NCBI GenBank assembly: GCA_022496185.1
Contig: WTXG01000265.1
Location: 1 to 48,711, forward strand
Direction of reading: 5' to 3'
Length of the DNA stretch: 48,711 nucleotides
Origin: Multifurca ochricompacta
Lineage: Eukaryota > Basidiomycota > Agaricomycetes > Russulales > Russulaceae
Below are positions 22,634 through 34,216 of this stretch, piece after piece. A model generated the notes under the pieces. The model worked only from the letters and a program-made list of their open reading frames with translations. It made no database searches and was not told the origin of the DNA. How positions within the stretch are numbered: the first letter of the stretch is position 1; the number at the start of each line of letters is the position of its first letter. Made by a program: the position numbers and the translations under genes.

Positions 22634-22679
22634 TACAGCCCTATTTGATGAGAATCTCTTCCCTAAGTGTGATTCCACC

Positions 22680-24800
22680 AGACAGCATGGAGTTACAAAA
22701 TTGAATGAGCCTCTACATACTGAAGGGCCGGATACACAGCCCATTCCTTTAGTGGACGATGATGATTTCCTACCATCTCGCCTTCCACCTTCCAAACAAA
22801 TAGAAGGACCTCAGGTTCTTGACGAAGAACCTAGCGCTTCACAGCCAGAGGTACCCTTGCCTTCTCCTGTGCCAGAACAACAACCAGTGCCTTTGTGGCA
22901 CTCTACATGGGAAAGGAAAGTTGCACTTCACCCTGGGAATGTCTATGGGGATAACAGGCACCCCGTCGATCAGATTACAGACATTCAGCGGATGCGGCAA
23001 TGGAGACGAGCAGTGGAACCTCGGGGTAGCTCCCCGATTCCATCCACGCGTTTGAGACAGGTTCCTGGTCCTAGTCTCGACACTCGGCCCGCACTAGCGA
23101 TGATCCGCTTACACCCATCAGGGGGAGTGATGATGAAGTTGAGGATCTGGTAGATCTCATATCTCAACTAGCCCAGGAAGGGGGAGGAGAATTTGTGAAT
23201 TATCTGCTCGCCAAAGCAGTTCCACATGATTCACAGCCACTAGACATGTCCAATATATGAGAATGGACATATAGAGATATTTTGCGCATGCCTGACGCGC
23301 AACAAAAGGAATGGAAGACTGCCTGTCGCGAAGAACTTGAGGCACTTCGCAGATGGAACGTCTTTACGCTTGTGGACCCTCCCAAAGGGAGGAAGACAAT
23401 AAAAAACAGATGGGTCTTTGACCAAAAATCTGATGGTCGTAAGAAAGCCAGGCTTGTTGCCAAAGGCTTTTCTCAGGTTGAAGGCGTTGACTTTAATGAA
23501 ATATTCTCGCCTGTTGTAAGGTTTGAGACTGTCCGGTTGATGCTCGTGCTTGCAGCGCTTGAGGATTGGCACATCACTGGATTAGACGTCAAAAGCGCTT
23601 TCCTGTATGGTGAACTAGATGAAGAGCTATACATGGAACAACCTGAAGGTTTCAAAATTAAAGGACAAGAAACCAAAGTGCTACGACTACAACGCGCCAT
23701 TTATGGTCTTAAACAAGCTGCCTTAGCATGGTGGAAGGTGCTGGATAAATCCATGGCAGCGATGGGCTGTAAACGCCTACTCTCAGACTCAGGCCTATTT
23801 CTATATAAGGCTAATAATGGGTCAATCGTCATCATCATTGTATATGTCGATGATGCGTTATTTATGGGGAATGACAAAGTCCTAGTCAGAAAATTAAAAA
23901 CTGACTTTATGAACAAATGGGAGTGCAGGGATCTAGGAGATACAAAGGAGTTCTTGTGAATGCACATAACTAGGAAGGATGGCAAAATTCTACTTGATCA
24001 ACAGCCATACCTAACTAAAGTGCTGCAACGCTTTGGGATGCTTAACGCGAAATTTGCGCCCACTCCTCTCCCAGAAGGCTATCATCCAGAGCCTAACACT
24101 GAACCTGCTGATCCTTCACATTCGTTCAAAGTTCCAACAAGTAATCGGCTCATTACTTTACATTATGTTGGGCACGCGACCAGATATTGCCTTTGCAGTT
24201 ACAAGGCTATCTCAATTTGCCGCTAATCCATCTCAAGATCATCTTGATCGAGTGCTGTATATCTGCCGATATTTAGCCGGCACATCCGATTACACGCTTA
24301 TCTACGATGGCAGATCAAATGGCGGATTGATCGCGTGCACTGATTCTGATTGGGCGTCAAACCCAATAGATCACCGATCTACTACTGGATATATGGTGAA
24401 AATAGCGAATGGGATATTCAGCTGGAATTCTAGAGCGCAAAAGACCACAGCGCTCTCATCCACTGAAGCAGAATACATGTCGCTTTCTGACACAACGCGA
24501 CAGATTGTATGGATCAAATCGCTTCTAAGCAAAATTGGCATTGATCTAGGACCCATTCCCCTCTGCGGTGATAACCAAGGCTCCATCTTTATGGCCTCTA
24601 ATCCTGTACAAGAGCGACGGATAAAACATATTGATATCCGCTTCCACTACATTAGACAAATTGTACAGGAGAAGAAAATCGAGCTATTCTTTATAGAAGG
24701 CTCTGAAAATCCTGCAGACATGTTCACCAAGAATTTGGGACGCGTCAAATTCCTGAAATTCAGGAGTCAACTTGGGCTAGAGATTAACTCGCCTAAGTAG
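22680..24800 (+). pseudogene. Copia-3 pol fragment: RT and RNase H, with two TGA codons and two frameshifts
   Basis: 22701-23095 is the acidic, proline-rich integrase-RT linker (VPLPSPVPEQQPVPL). After a frameshift near 23095, RT runs in the second frame: NRWVFDQKSDG, GLDVKSAFLYGELDEELYME, YGLKQAA and IVYVDDALF. TGA at 23258-23260 (NI-stop-EWTYRDI) and 23957-23959 (EFL-stop-MHITRKDG) replace positions where related Copia proteins have Arg. A shift near 24135 leads to the third frame with GTRPDIAFAVTRLSQF, RNase H CTDSDWASNP, SSTEAEYMSLSD and the terminal HIDIRFHYIRQ, stopping at 24800. Confidence 0.88.
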
Positions 24801-24846
24801 GGATAATTGCTTAGCACGCTTAGCAGCGGCACTTAGCAAGGGGGAG

Positions 24847-25192
24847 TGTTGAACCAAGATACCGGTACAGAGCTCCGGGATAGCGGTACGACATGATTGT
24901 GATCACGCGTAGATAACGCAAGTAAGAACACGTTCATAATTAGCTAGATTACTTAGAATATACATCTAAGATCAGGCATGTGATCAAATCACATCAATAA
25001 CAAGATAACGCACTCGTATAATTAAGTAGCTGATATAGTACATTAAATTGTATATAAACTACTGTATAACTGCTATAGATTAAGCAGTTGCTATCGCATT
25101 AACGACTGCATCTAAGTCTCAAAGTAAAACAAAGGTGAGATAGCTAGCAGTAATGTAGTATCTAGTGTAGGCTGCGCCATACCTGTTCTATA
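24847..25192 (+). repeat. 3' LTR of Copia-3 (about 346 bp)
   Basis: It begins TGTTGAACCAAGATACCGG after the purine tract and ends GCGCCATACCTGTTCTATA. The end would be CA in relatives (26800 copy ends TTCACA), so one transition has removed the canonical end. Three more copies of this LTR family occur at 26800-27111, 33306-33538 and 47548-47868, each in hAT-derived sequence. Confidence 0.8.
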
Positions 25193-25690
25193 TTTCCTGT
25201 CTCAATCTCCACTGGAGATTCACATGGACATTTACTACTATATTGAATCTTCTACTTTACTTACAAGACACTAGAGTACATGTATTTAAGCAGGACATAT
25301 TGGAGAGACAGACCTTAAGTCTGTTCTCTTGTATCTAATACAGGTCTACTGTTCTTCACCAGAATCCCCTTGAACTTCCTAAGCTGCAACTTAGGAAGCC
25401 TTCACCCCAGAACCTCCAGCAGGGCCTATTGCCACTGCTTTGACTCGCTTCTTGCATGTGTGCCCTTCTTATCTTGTGTGGGCCTTGAACCCTAACTGCA
25501 GCCCTCTGTGGTTCGCTTTGACACCTTGAATTGACTTGCTCTTGATAGCCTAGACCTTGATCCTTGATCCTGGCTCTTGTGGTTCACCCTGACCCCTTGA
25601 ACCCACTTGTCCTTGACAGTCTTGACCTTGCAGGCACTCCATATCTTGAAGGGGCTTGACTTGAATGATCCTAGACACAGCAGAGACCTG
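25193..25690 (+). other. Unassigned repeat-like DNA between Copia-3 and hAT-A
   Basis: There is no ORF of note. The sequence is rich in CTTGACCTTG/CCTTGAACC motifs (25480-25650), similar in style to the solo LTR at 10851-12150 but not alignable to it by eye. It may be an eroded LTR. Confidence 0.4.
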
Positions 25691-26799
25691 GCTGTGACTA
25701 GTGATTGTCAAAGGGTTTCATACCCGCGCGGGTAAGCGCCACGGGTTTTGCCGGGTACAGGTACGGGTATACGGCTCCCAACCCGTGGAAACCCGTACCC
25801 GCGCAGCGGGTTTGGCGGGTATAGGCGCCGATTATGCATTGACAAGATCAGTAGAATTTCCGAGATAAAACACATCTGCAGCCACAAAAATACAAGATCT
25901 CGTCTGATGTATGCTACAGGGTTGTGTTAAATATGTTCTAGTATTATCCTACAAAATATCAAAGCAGATTAACGGTGCGATGTAAAATAAAATCCTTATC
26001 AGTGATCCACTTTCTTGAAAACCATGATACATCTGTTTTATTAACGCGCGACCAATTCTGCCAGTCTGGCACTATCTAAAATACACTCTAGACTACTTTA
26101 GACTATATTGTAATCTAATTATCAAATTAGTTTGCTGAAACAAGGCCCACATGTATCTACAAGCTGCATAGGGCAGTGACTACATTGCATCGCATGGACC
26201 AGCATATCGGTCTGACCTCCTTCCTATTAAGGAAGGTTGACATAAATTTCCATAATCAGTCCAGGCTGGTTATCCAAAACACGCAGAAATGTCCATTCAG
26301 GGACCAGGATGTCAGAACGCAGTTGTAAAAAGGGTTTAGCTATCTATTTAGATAGCGGTTCAGCTATTACTAAGCGTTAGCTACTATGGTAAAGATAAGA
26401 TATAGTTATACTCCAGTTCTTGCGGTCAAAACTGAAGTGAACGCATACAAAGTGGCGACCTTTTATACTACATAAAAGCGTGACAATCATAACAGTAAAT
26501 ACTTCTATTTACTTGTGACAAGATGTGTTAAGGAATGTGTTGCGTGTGCAATGTGGAATTGTCTCTAAATCAGTTAATGGACGCACTTTAGATTATCTTA
26601 TCACGATTGGATTGACTCCACCCAGGTGTCCGGCTGTTCAGTCCTGAACTATCCGGTCGCTACTGGCTCGTCTCAACAATTCACGGACACTGTGTCAGTA
26701 GACAGAACAATGTAAAGTTGTAAGGACAGTCTAAAAGTAGTCTAGAATGTATTCTAGAAGGTGCCAGACCATGTAAATAGACCGCGCGTGATCACATAT

Positions 26800-27111
26800 T
26801 GTGAAAACAGGCATGGCGCAGGCTGTACTTTAGATGCTACATTACTACTCTATCTCACCTTGTTAGTGTAGAGACTTAGATGCTTTCAATATGCGATAGC
26901 AACTTGATTTTGTAGCATATTTACATAGGCTTTTATATACCTACATGTACTAATCGCTATTAATCTAATCGTAAGTACAACGCGTTTATAATGCGATTAT
27001 TGTCACATGACCACTTTCGGATGTATTAGGATCATTAGATGTGATCGCATGATCACAATCTTATGTCGGACCGCTCTACCGGTAGCTCTGTACCGGTATC
27101 TTGGTTCAACA
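26800..27111 (-). repeat. Solo LTR of the Copia-3 family (312 bp), target duplication CATAT
   Basis: On the minus strand it reads TGTTGAACCAAGATACCGG ... GCCTGTTTTCACA, closely matching the Copia-3 LTR. CATAT flanks it at 26795-26799 and 27112-27116. It sits in the 5' noncoding part of hAT-A, upstream of the transposase and in opposite orientation. Confidence 0.88.
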
Positions 27112-27629
27112 CATATGTGTCCATAACTGATTGTTGTCTCATTTTGCATCGGACATATTATCTGATCTGGCACTTTGTAGGACAGTAGTAATAGGCATAT
27201 TATTGCTGTATAAGCAGAGCTAAACATTTCTGACTGCCTCAAGCCTTACGCGTGCATCAATCTCCATTCTGCGCAATTATCTTACAGGCTTTTTCATTGT
27301 CATCTATCTATAGCAACACATGGAATCTTATCTTATATTTCCTAACCGACATCTATACTTTTTTCCAGGTTCAGGTTTAAAACAACCCCACTATTTTGTG
27401 CTGAGCCGGTAACAGATCAGACTAAGCCAGACCGGATTAGAGGTGACCGGTGTTGGCAGTGCAGGATGATACTTACACTCGTTTATTATAATTAGTTATG
27501 ATTAAGTACATTCCTTATGATCACAGCACAGCACAGTCCTTACAGTATTTAAAGACAATATTTCTGTATCTAACAAAGTAATTGTTTTAACCAGATTTAT
27601 CAGGCTGCATTTCCACATATTGTTTCAAA

Positions 27630-29264
27630 ATGTCTCCCTCTAGCTCTAGCAAAGCTGCTCCTAATTTACGTCCTTCAAGTTCTCCAAACAAAAGCAGACA
27701 CGTGCGTCACAGAGAACACAGATCCACTGCTACCCAAGAATAAGAAGGCAAAACAATTATCTCATTTATCGACAAATACAAGCCAAATACCACTCCCTAC
27801 TAAGGATACAAGTACTGGTACTTTTGAAAGCCGGCAGGCCTCTGTTGACATTGAAGATATTGATGATGAAGATAATACTGTCCAAGGCCAAATAATAGAG
27901 GAAGCTGATGGAAGGATGATGACGACAACGATCCCAGTGGTCCTAGCGTCATAGTGATTGATGATGATGATGACAACCTGAGGAGTCTGCAAAAGATGAA
28001 TTGAGTCAGTCAGTTCCTGCACAATGTCACTGTCTTTTCTAACACGCGCATAGAGAGACTTTCAAAATATTGGAACTCACCAATCTATGCGTTTTTCAAA
28101 CCATATCCCCACGTTGATCATGTTGATGGCTGTCGAGTTCATGTCTTTGAGTGTAATGCAAAGCACTGCAAAGGGAAAGGTCAGTATTACCGGCATGTCC
28201 GACGCTACCTGGATACAGGAGATGCAAAGTCAACAAGCAATTTGCGACGCCACGCCAAAATCTGTTGGAGCAAAGAGATAATAGAAACTGCAGATCAAAA
28301 AAAGGATGTCCACGCTGCACGAGAGGCCGTGGAAAAAGCTACATTGAAGAATGGGTCAATTACTGCAGTTTTTGAGAGGACTAACCTAAATAGAGTAACT
28401 TACTCATATCGGCAACATACCAAGACAGAATCACGGTATGTCACCATCAATAGAGATCTGTGACCATACTGAGATTGTTCTTGGCTGTGGCAGCGCGGAG
28501 ATCGTTCGATGGGTTTCAGAAAGCGTTCGACCCTTTAACATTGTCAAGGATCGAGGGTTTCAGTCACTGATGAAGACTGGGAGGCCTGAATGCTACATAC
28601 CTTCACCCGAAACAGTGTCCCGCAATGTCAAGAATGTCTTCATTCGGTGTCGCCAGAGGATCGCAACGATGCTACAGGTGGGTAACAAGTCTGTGAATAT
28701 GATATCTATATCAGAGCTGAAAATGATGACTTACGCTTTACAGGAATACGATGGCGCCTTGAACTTTGCATTAGATGCATGGACGTCACCTAACCACAAA
28801 GCTTATATTGCTGTTACAGTCCACTTTGAGCGGGATGGTGTCCCTGTTGCCATGCTTCTCGATCTCGTTGAGGTGGCCATGTCACATTCGGGATTGAACC
28901 TCGCTGCTGCATTTGCAAAGATTCTTGATGACTTTGATATTTCTGATAAGGTCAGTATCCAAACAAGTGATGAGGAATATAAACTTAACAGATTTCCATA
29001 GATCCTAAGCATCACTTGTGACAATGCAACCAATAACGATAGAATGATTGACGAGCTGAAGTTCCTCCTCCCCCAATTCCCTGGCCCAGCAAGTCGAACA
29101 CATTGCTTCACACATATTATCAATCTGATTGCCAAGACTGTCATTCGACAGTTTGATGTTCCACATGCGTGAGAGGGTGCGATCATTGATGAGGCAATGA
29201 TCGCATTACACACGCTAGCAGGAGATCTTGATGTTGAGGACTTGTTGACCCAGGCAGATGGTTG

Positions 29265-29297
<33 letters not shown>

Positions 29298-30716
29298 CGA
29301 TGGTGAAGGATGGGTGGATGAGCGCCAAGGGATGTTGGAGCTGGAGTTGGATGATCTTGATGGTGATGTACAACCAGTGCGAACAATGTTGGTGAAGGTG
29401 CGTCCAGTTGGCGCTAATGCTGTAGATCTCTGACTAAGCACCCATGCTAGATCCGCAAGATAGCGTTCACGATCAAAAACTCATCAACGCTCATCCTCCC
29501 CAAATGGGTTTCCACTCTCAAAGACCTCAATCTCAGTTGTCGTATGATGCCCCAGGATGTGTCCACCCGATGGAACTCGACGTATGACATGCTAGACTTT
29601 GCTGTGACATATTCTGAAGCACTGGACATTATCACTGGTGACCGGGAGATGAAGCTGAGGCAGTACGAGATGGACGCGAATGAATGGGAGATAGCTCGTC
29701 AGCTGTGCCAGGTTCTAAAGGTGAGTTTTCATACCTTGTTTGATTCTTTTACTCATTCTGTCCAGATCTTCAAAGATGCAACACTCTTTTTCTCTCGTGA
29801 TGGCATTCCAAACATCGCGATGGTCATTCCTGCCATGGACCGCATTGATGAGGTCCTTGCCACCAATGCACTCAATCCACAGTATCCTTTGTCTATTCAA
29901 GCTGCACTCACAATGGCAAAGAAAACCCTTAACCGGTACTACAGCAAAACTGATCTTTCTGAAGTTTATAGGATTGCTATGGGTATGTACTTGCATTGCT
30001 ACAACATTACACGTTCAGTCAATCACTTCCCTAGTTCTCCACCCTTGACATAAACTAGAGTATTTCAGAAATGCTGGCTGGACAGAGGAGTGGATCAAAA
30101 CATCACTGAAAATTGTTCGAGACCGATTTGAGGGCACCTACAAAGCTGTTCCAGTAGACGAAGATAAAGAGATGTTTGAAGAAGTAAGTACTAATAATCT
30201 TACATTGTGATCCAAGTATTAACATTAACATTGAATCCATAGCCCACAGAATCGCCCTCAAGGAACATCTTTGACAATCTCCCTGCACTTGCTGCACCCA
30301 AACCCTCAAATCTGTGAGATGAGTTGGAGTGCTTCCTTAGCACAGACCCTGAGTATGTAAAGGATGTTCTTGCTTGGTGGTATGAGCATCAACCCATGTA
30401 CCCACGGCTTTCTCGAATGGCAATGGATTATCTCACAATACCAGGTAAGTAATGGAATTGTTATAAGGGTTTTTGAGTCTACTAATACACATATTTCAGC
30501 AACATCTGTGAATGTTGAGCGCGTTTTCAGCACAGGCCACATTCTTTTGTCGCACCTCCGCTCTCGCCTCTCAATTCAGTCAACTCGAGCTTTGATGATG
30601 GTTGGGGAATGGAGCAAGCTGGGATATGTCAAGAATAGTGATGTAAAAGCTGCAACTATCCTCCCAGAGGTTGAGGGAGAGGAGGAGGAGCTTGAGGAAG
30701 ATTGGGATTTGATTTG
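27630..30716 (+). pseudogene. hAT transposase with BED finger, multi-exon, decayed
   Basis: A BED-type zinc finger lies at about 28085-28265 (FECNAKHCKGKGQ, then STSNLRRHAKICW). The catalytic part includes LNFALDAWTSPNHKAY and DVSTRWNSTYDML, and the C-terminal dimerisation segment is ATSVNVERVFSTGHILLS. GT-AG introns that restore known motifs: 28436-28493, 28678-28743, 28951-29001, 29721-29765, 29983-30034, 30184-30242, 30445-30499. In-frame TGA at 29170-29172, 30046-30048 (LHP-stop-HKLEYF) and 30315-30317 (NL-stop-DELE), plus frameshifts near 27720-28020 and 29440, make it nonfunctional. A GAT microsatellite at about 29265-29300 encodes a run of about 12 Asp. The protein would bind the TIRs and cut them. 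Confidence 0.85.
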
Positions 30717-30946
30717 ACTGGCATTATTTACTAGTACAATGTATGCACACAGTAACTATTTATACTTATCGTATGACAAAAGTGGGTTAGAATGAGAGGT
30801 ACTGGGTACAAGGCAAAGGGGCGCGTGAAGGAAGTGGAACTGTATGCCGAAAATGCAGGACAGTCACACAATCTTATCTCCTTGGGTCTGACCGGGCCCG
30901 TTTTCCGAAATGCGCAGAAATGCACAGAAGCACAGAATAACAGTCG

Positions 30947-32568
30947 CTTGAGTGCTGCCATCCACGTGCTTCCCTCCGATCGGTTCGCATGGCCAACTGG
31001 CGTCTTGTTCTGAACACCATTTGCCACCCTGTCCTCACCTATGGCTCCCAGCTCTGGGTCCGATCCAAACAAGCTGCTGGCTTGATTAAGCTCCTACAGG
31101 GAGTCCAACCACATGGTCAAAGTGGTCTCTGGGTCTTTCCACATGGCTCCCATGAACTGGTACGCCTTCTCTCCATGACTCACTATATGCAGAAGCTCAC
31201 AGACACCACTTCACTCCGCTATTCGTCCCTCCCTCCCCAGTCCCAACCGTCCATCCGCCTTTCCACTGAGGCAGATGATGCCATTTGGGCCCCCTTGTCT
31301 CGGCCTCGACGACGCACACAGCCAGCATGACCCACACCGCTTACGATGCTGGCGGCGCGCACCCCTCCACTGGCCTGCCCAGTGGATGTGCTTGCACTTG
31401 CCCCCTGGGAACTCCCAGAGTGGGGCGACCACATCTCCTATGATGGGGTTACCCGCCCTCAACTCAGCAAGGATGCCCTCGCCGCGCATCTTTCCCAGCC
31501 GCGTGCGTCGGTCATCCTCGCACATGTCGCTGTGTCCCTATCCAGCGCAGGCCGTGGCGACGAAAAGGTAGTGGGGGCCGCGGCAGCGACCCTTATGGAT
31601 CAACGGGGTGAGTGGATCATGGAGTGGTGTTGGGGCTTGGGCACTAGGGCTGACATGGAGTTGTTTGGGCTGGCTCGCACCATGAGCTGGCTCTGCAATT
31701 TTCTGGGTGAGTCCTTGGTTCCTCTGTCTGTGGTACTGACCGCCTCCTCTTCTTCCTTCCTCCTCTCCCTCCGCTCACACGACCCATGCAAGTTCACTGG
31801 CAACTTCGTGCTTTTCCAGTGGTCGCTCTCCACTTTGCTGTCGACTTTCCCAGACCCACCTCAAGTTCATGTGGATTCCGGCAGTCAAGACTTACCATGC
31901 CATGATGGCTTCCTCGAAGGCTGCTGCCCATTCATGCACGACAATGTCCCTTCGCGACCTGGACGAATGCCCTTCTCTGAAGTGGCGTGCCCTCTCCCGC
32001 CTCCGTGCCTACAACAATTGGCGTGAGGAATGACTCTGTGACCGCGCCTGCGCGGCTCCCTCTGAGAACAAGGCTGGCAGCGACTACCGCGCCTACTCCC
32101 TGTCGATAGACCGGCCTCCCAATGGCTCCAATCACCCACTCTGGACAGCAGCTACCAAGAAGCGGAACGTTTGTCAAGCCCATCGCTTCCCGTCGACCAT
32201 GCGAGCCGGATTGAGTTTGCTGGTGGATATGTAGGACTTGGTAAGTTTTTTCTTTCTTCGTTCTCGAACGGTCTCTGTTTCGGATGGCCATTTACCTTAG
32301 TTTACACTGTTTTTTTTCTCCCAGGTTTTACACCATGACACTTTGTTGTCACTCCCACTTATTGTCTGTAGTAGTAGTAGCTACGTTGTTTCCTGATGTG
32401 GCTGCATGATTGGGCACTGTCCTGCAAGCGCGTTATAAAATCACTTTGTTGTTGCTCCCACTCATTGTCTGTAGTAGTAGTAGCTACATTGTTTCTCCTG
32501 ATGTGGCCGCGCGATTGGGCACCATCCCACAAGCGTGTTATGAAGTCAATTACAAAAAAAAACAAAAA
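30947..32568 (+). mobile_element. 5'-truncated LINE copy, 3' third of ORF2 plus 3' UTR
   Basis: The reading frames (NWRLVLNTICHPVLTYGSQL; LALAPWELPEWGDHISYDGV; DMELFGLARTMSWLCNFL) match the C-terminal RT and RNase H-like part of ORF2 in the full LINE at 38962-46716. The 3' end CGCGCGATTGGGCACC ... ends in an A-rich tail at 32553-32568. AACAGTCG flanks it at 30939-30946 and 32569-32576, a likely 8-bp duplication. It is inserted in the 3' noncoding part of hAT-A and is more diverged than the full LINE. Confidence 0.8.
32340..32550 (+). repeat. Tandem duplication (103-bp period) of the LINE 3' UTR
   Basis: ACTTTGTTGTCACTCCCACT at 32340 recurs as ACTTTGTTGTTGCTCCCACT at 32443. Each unit continues through GTAGTAGTAGTAGCTAC and the GATGTGGC...GATTGGGCAC motif. 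The full LINE at 46560-46690 has one copy of the terminal motif. Confidence 0.75.
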
Positions 32569-32738
32569 AACAGTCGTACTTGTATGAAATGAAACCAAAA
32601 TAATGAAATAATAATGTAAATAAAGTATCCATTTCATTTTATGAACACAAACCAGCAAATTTTGAGGGATATTGAGTAGCCATAAATGAATGCGTGGTGT
32701 CCAAGTCCTTATCGCCTTGGTCCGGGATGGCCTGGGCC

Positions 32739-34216
32739 TAGAGATCAGCAAGGGTTTTCATACCCGCGCGGGTAAGTGCCGCGGGTTTTGACGGGTACGG
32801 GTACGGGTATACAACTCCCAACCTGCCAGAAACCCGTACCCACACAGCGGGTTTGGCGGGTATAAGTGGCCATCAGTCATTGACAAGATCAGCAGAAATT
32901 TAATGATAAAATACATTTGTAGCAAACAAATGACTATATTTTATTTGATGTATGCTACAGGGTTTTAGTAAATATGTTCTAGTGTTATCCTATGAAATAT
33001 CAAAGCAGATCAACGGTGCGATGTAAAATAAAAGTGTTATCAGTGATCCACTCTCTTGAAAATCCTGATGCAACTGTTTTATTAACGCGCGATCAATTCT
33101 GCCGGTCTGGCACTATCTAAAATACACTCTAGACTACTTTAGACTATTCTATAATCTAATTATCAAATTAGTTTACTGAAACAAGGCCCGCGTGTATCTA
33201 CAGGCTGCTTAGGGCAGTGACTACATTGGACCAGCATATTGGTCTGATCTCCTTCCTATTAAGGAAGGTTGACTTAACAATCGCGGCTGCAATTTTCCAT
33301 TGGTCTGACATGATTGTGATCACGCATAGATAACACAACAGAAACGCGTTCACAAATTAATTAGATACATAGAATATACATCTAAGATCTGACATATGAT
33401 CAAATCACATCATTAAACGAGATAACGAGATAACGCGTTCGTTTAATCTAGTAGCTGATATAGTACATAGAACAAGGTGAGATGAGATAGTAGTAAAGTA
33501 GTATCTAAAGTACAAGCCTGCGCCATGCCTGTTCCACAAAATAAAATAAAATAAGAATGTAAATAAAGAATCAAATAAATCTTCTGAACATAAATCAGCA
33601 ATTATTGAGGGATCCTGAGTAGCCACAAATGAACGCGTTGTATCCAAGTGCGTATCTCCCAGACCGGGATGGTCTGGGCCGATTGTCCGAAATGCGCGAT
33701 GCAACCAAAGAACTTGCACGCGTTTCATTTTATGGGTAACCTGGGTATCAAAACAAATATAGAGGGGTTCCCCCTATCATTAACTATGCACCCATCAATT
33801 TATTTTGCATTCTGTGTGGTTATCTGACAGGTTTTTCATCAATGTTCTATTACATCCTATCTAATCATCTCTGTATATTGGGGTGGATTTTAGTTGTGCT
33901 TGTATAAAATTGAGACCAGAATAATAAAATAAAAATGGAATAATGAATTATCTTAATCTTCTGAGCATAAAACAAGAGTCATTGAGGGATCTTAAGCAGC
34001 CATAAATGAACACGTTGTGTATCTCCTTGGTCCGGGATGGCCTGGGCCGGATATCTGAAATGCGTGATGCAAGTAAAAAACTTGCACGCGTTTAACACAC
34101 ACAACCCGCAGGTGACCCGCGGGTAACCCGCGGGTTACCCATACCCGTAGCGACAGGTATGGGTATGGGTACGGGTACCAATGAAGATACCCAGGGGTTA
34201 CCCCTGCTATTCACTA
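32739..34216 (+). mobile_element. hAT-B: non-autonomous hAT nested in the 3' end of hAT-A
   Basis: The left end TAGAGATCAGCAAGGGTTTTCATACCC and right end ACCCCTGCTATTCACTA are those of the hAT-A family. The flanks are CCTGGGCC (32731-32738) and CCCGGGCC (34217-34224), an 8-bp duplication with one C/T change. hAT-A 3' sequence continues on both sides. It has the left-end noncoding region (matching 25708-26250), an LTR fragment and two tandem copies of the hAT 3' region (33539-33784, 33895-34216), but no transposase. Confidence 0.75.
33306..33538 (+). repeat. LTR fragment of the Copia-3 family
   Basis: GACATGATTGTGATCACGC to GCCATGCCTGTTCCACA aligns with Copia-3 LTR positions from about 24893 to the end. 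The first 45 bp of the LTR and internal stretches are missing. It lies within hAT-B. Confidence 0.75.

Larger units (their letters stand above)
22634..25192 (+). mobile_element. Copia-3: 3' half of a Ty1/Copia retrotransposon
   Basis: Only the linker, RT, RNase H, purine tract AAGGGGGAG (24838-24846) and 3' LTR remain. The left edge coincides with the chromovirus LTR, and gag, protease and integrase are absent from the window. It is a different family from Copia-1 and Copia-2 by LTR sequence. Confidence 0.85.

Noticed and set aside
25193..25690. Assigning this stretch to the same family as the solo LTR at 10851
   Set aside because: Only composition and short CTTGACC-like motifs are shared; no collinear alignment could be made by eye.
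29265..29300. Poly-Asp (GAT) run as a functional acidic domain
   Set aside because: It is a plain trinucleotide microsatellite inside a decayed transposase; no reason to assign it a role.
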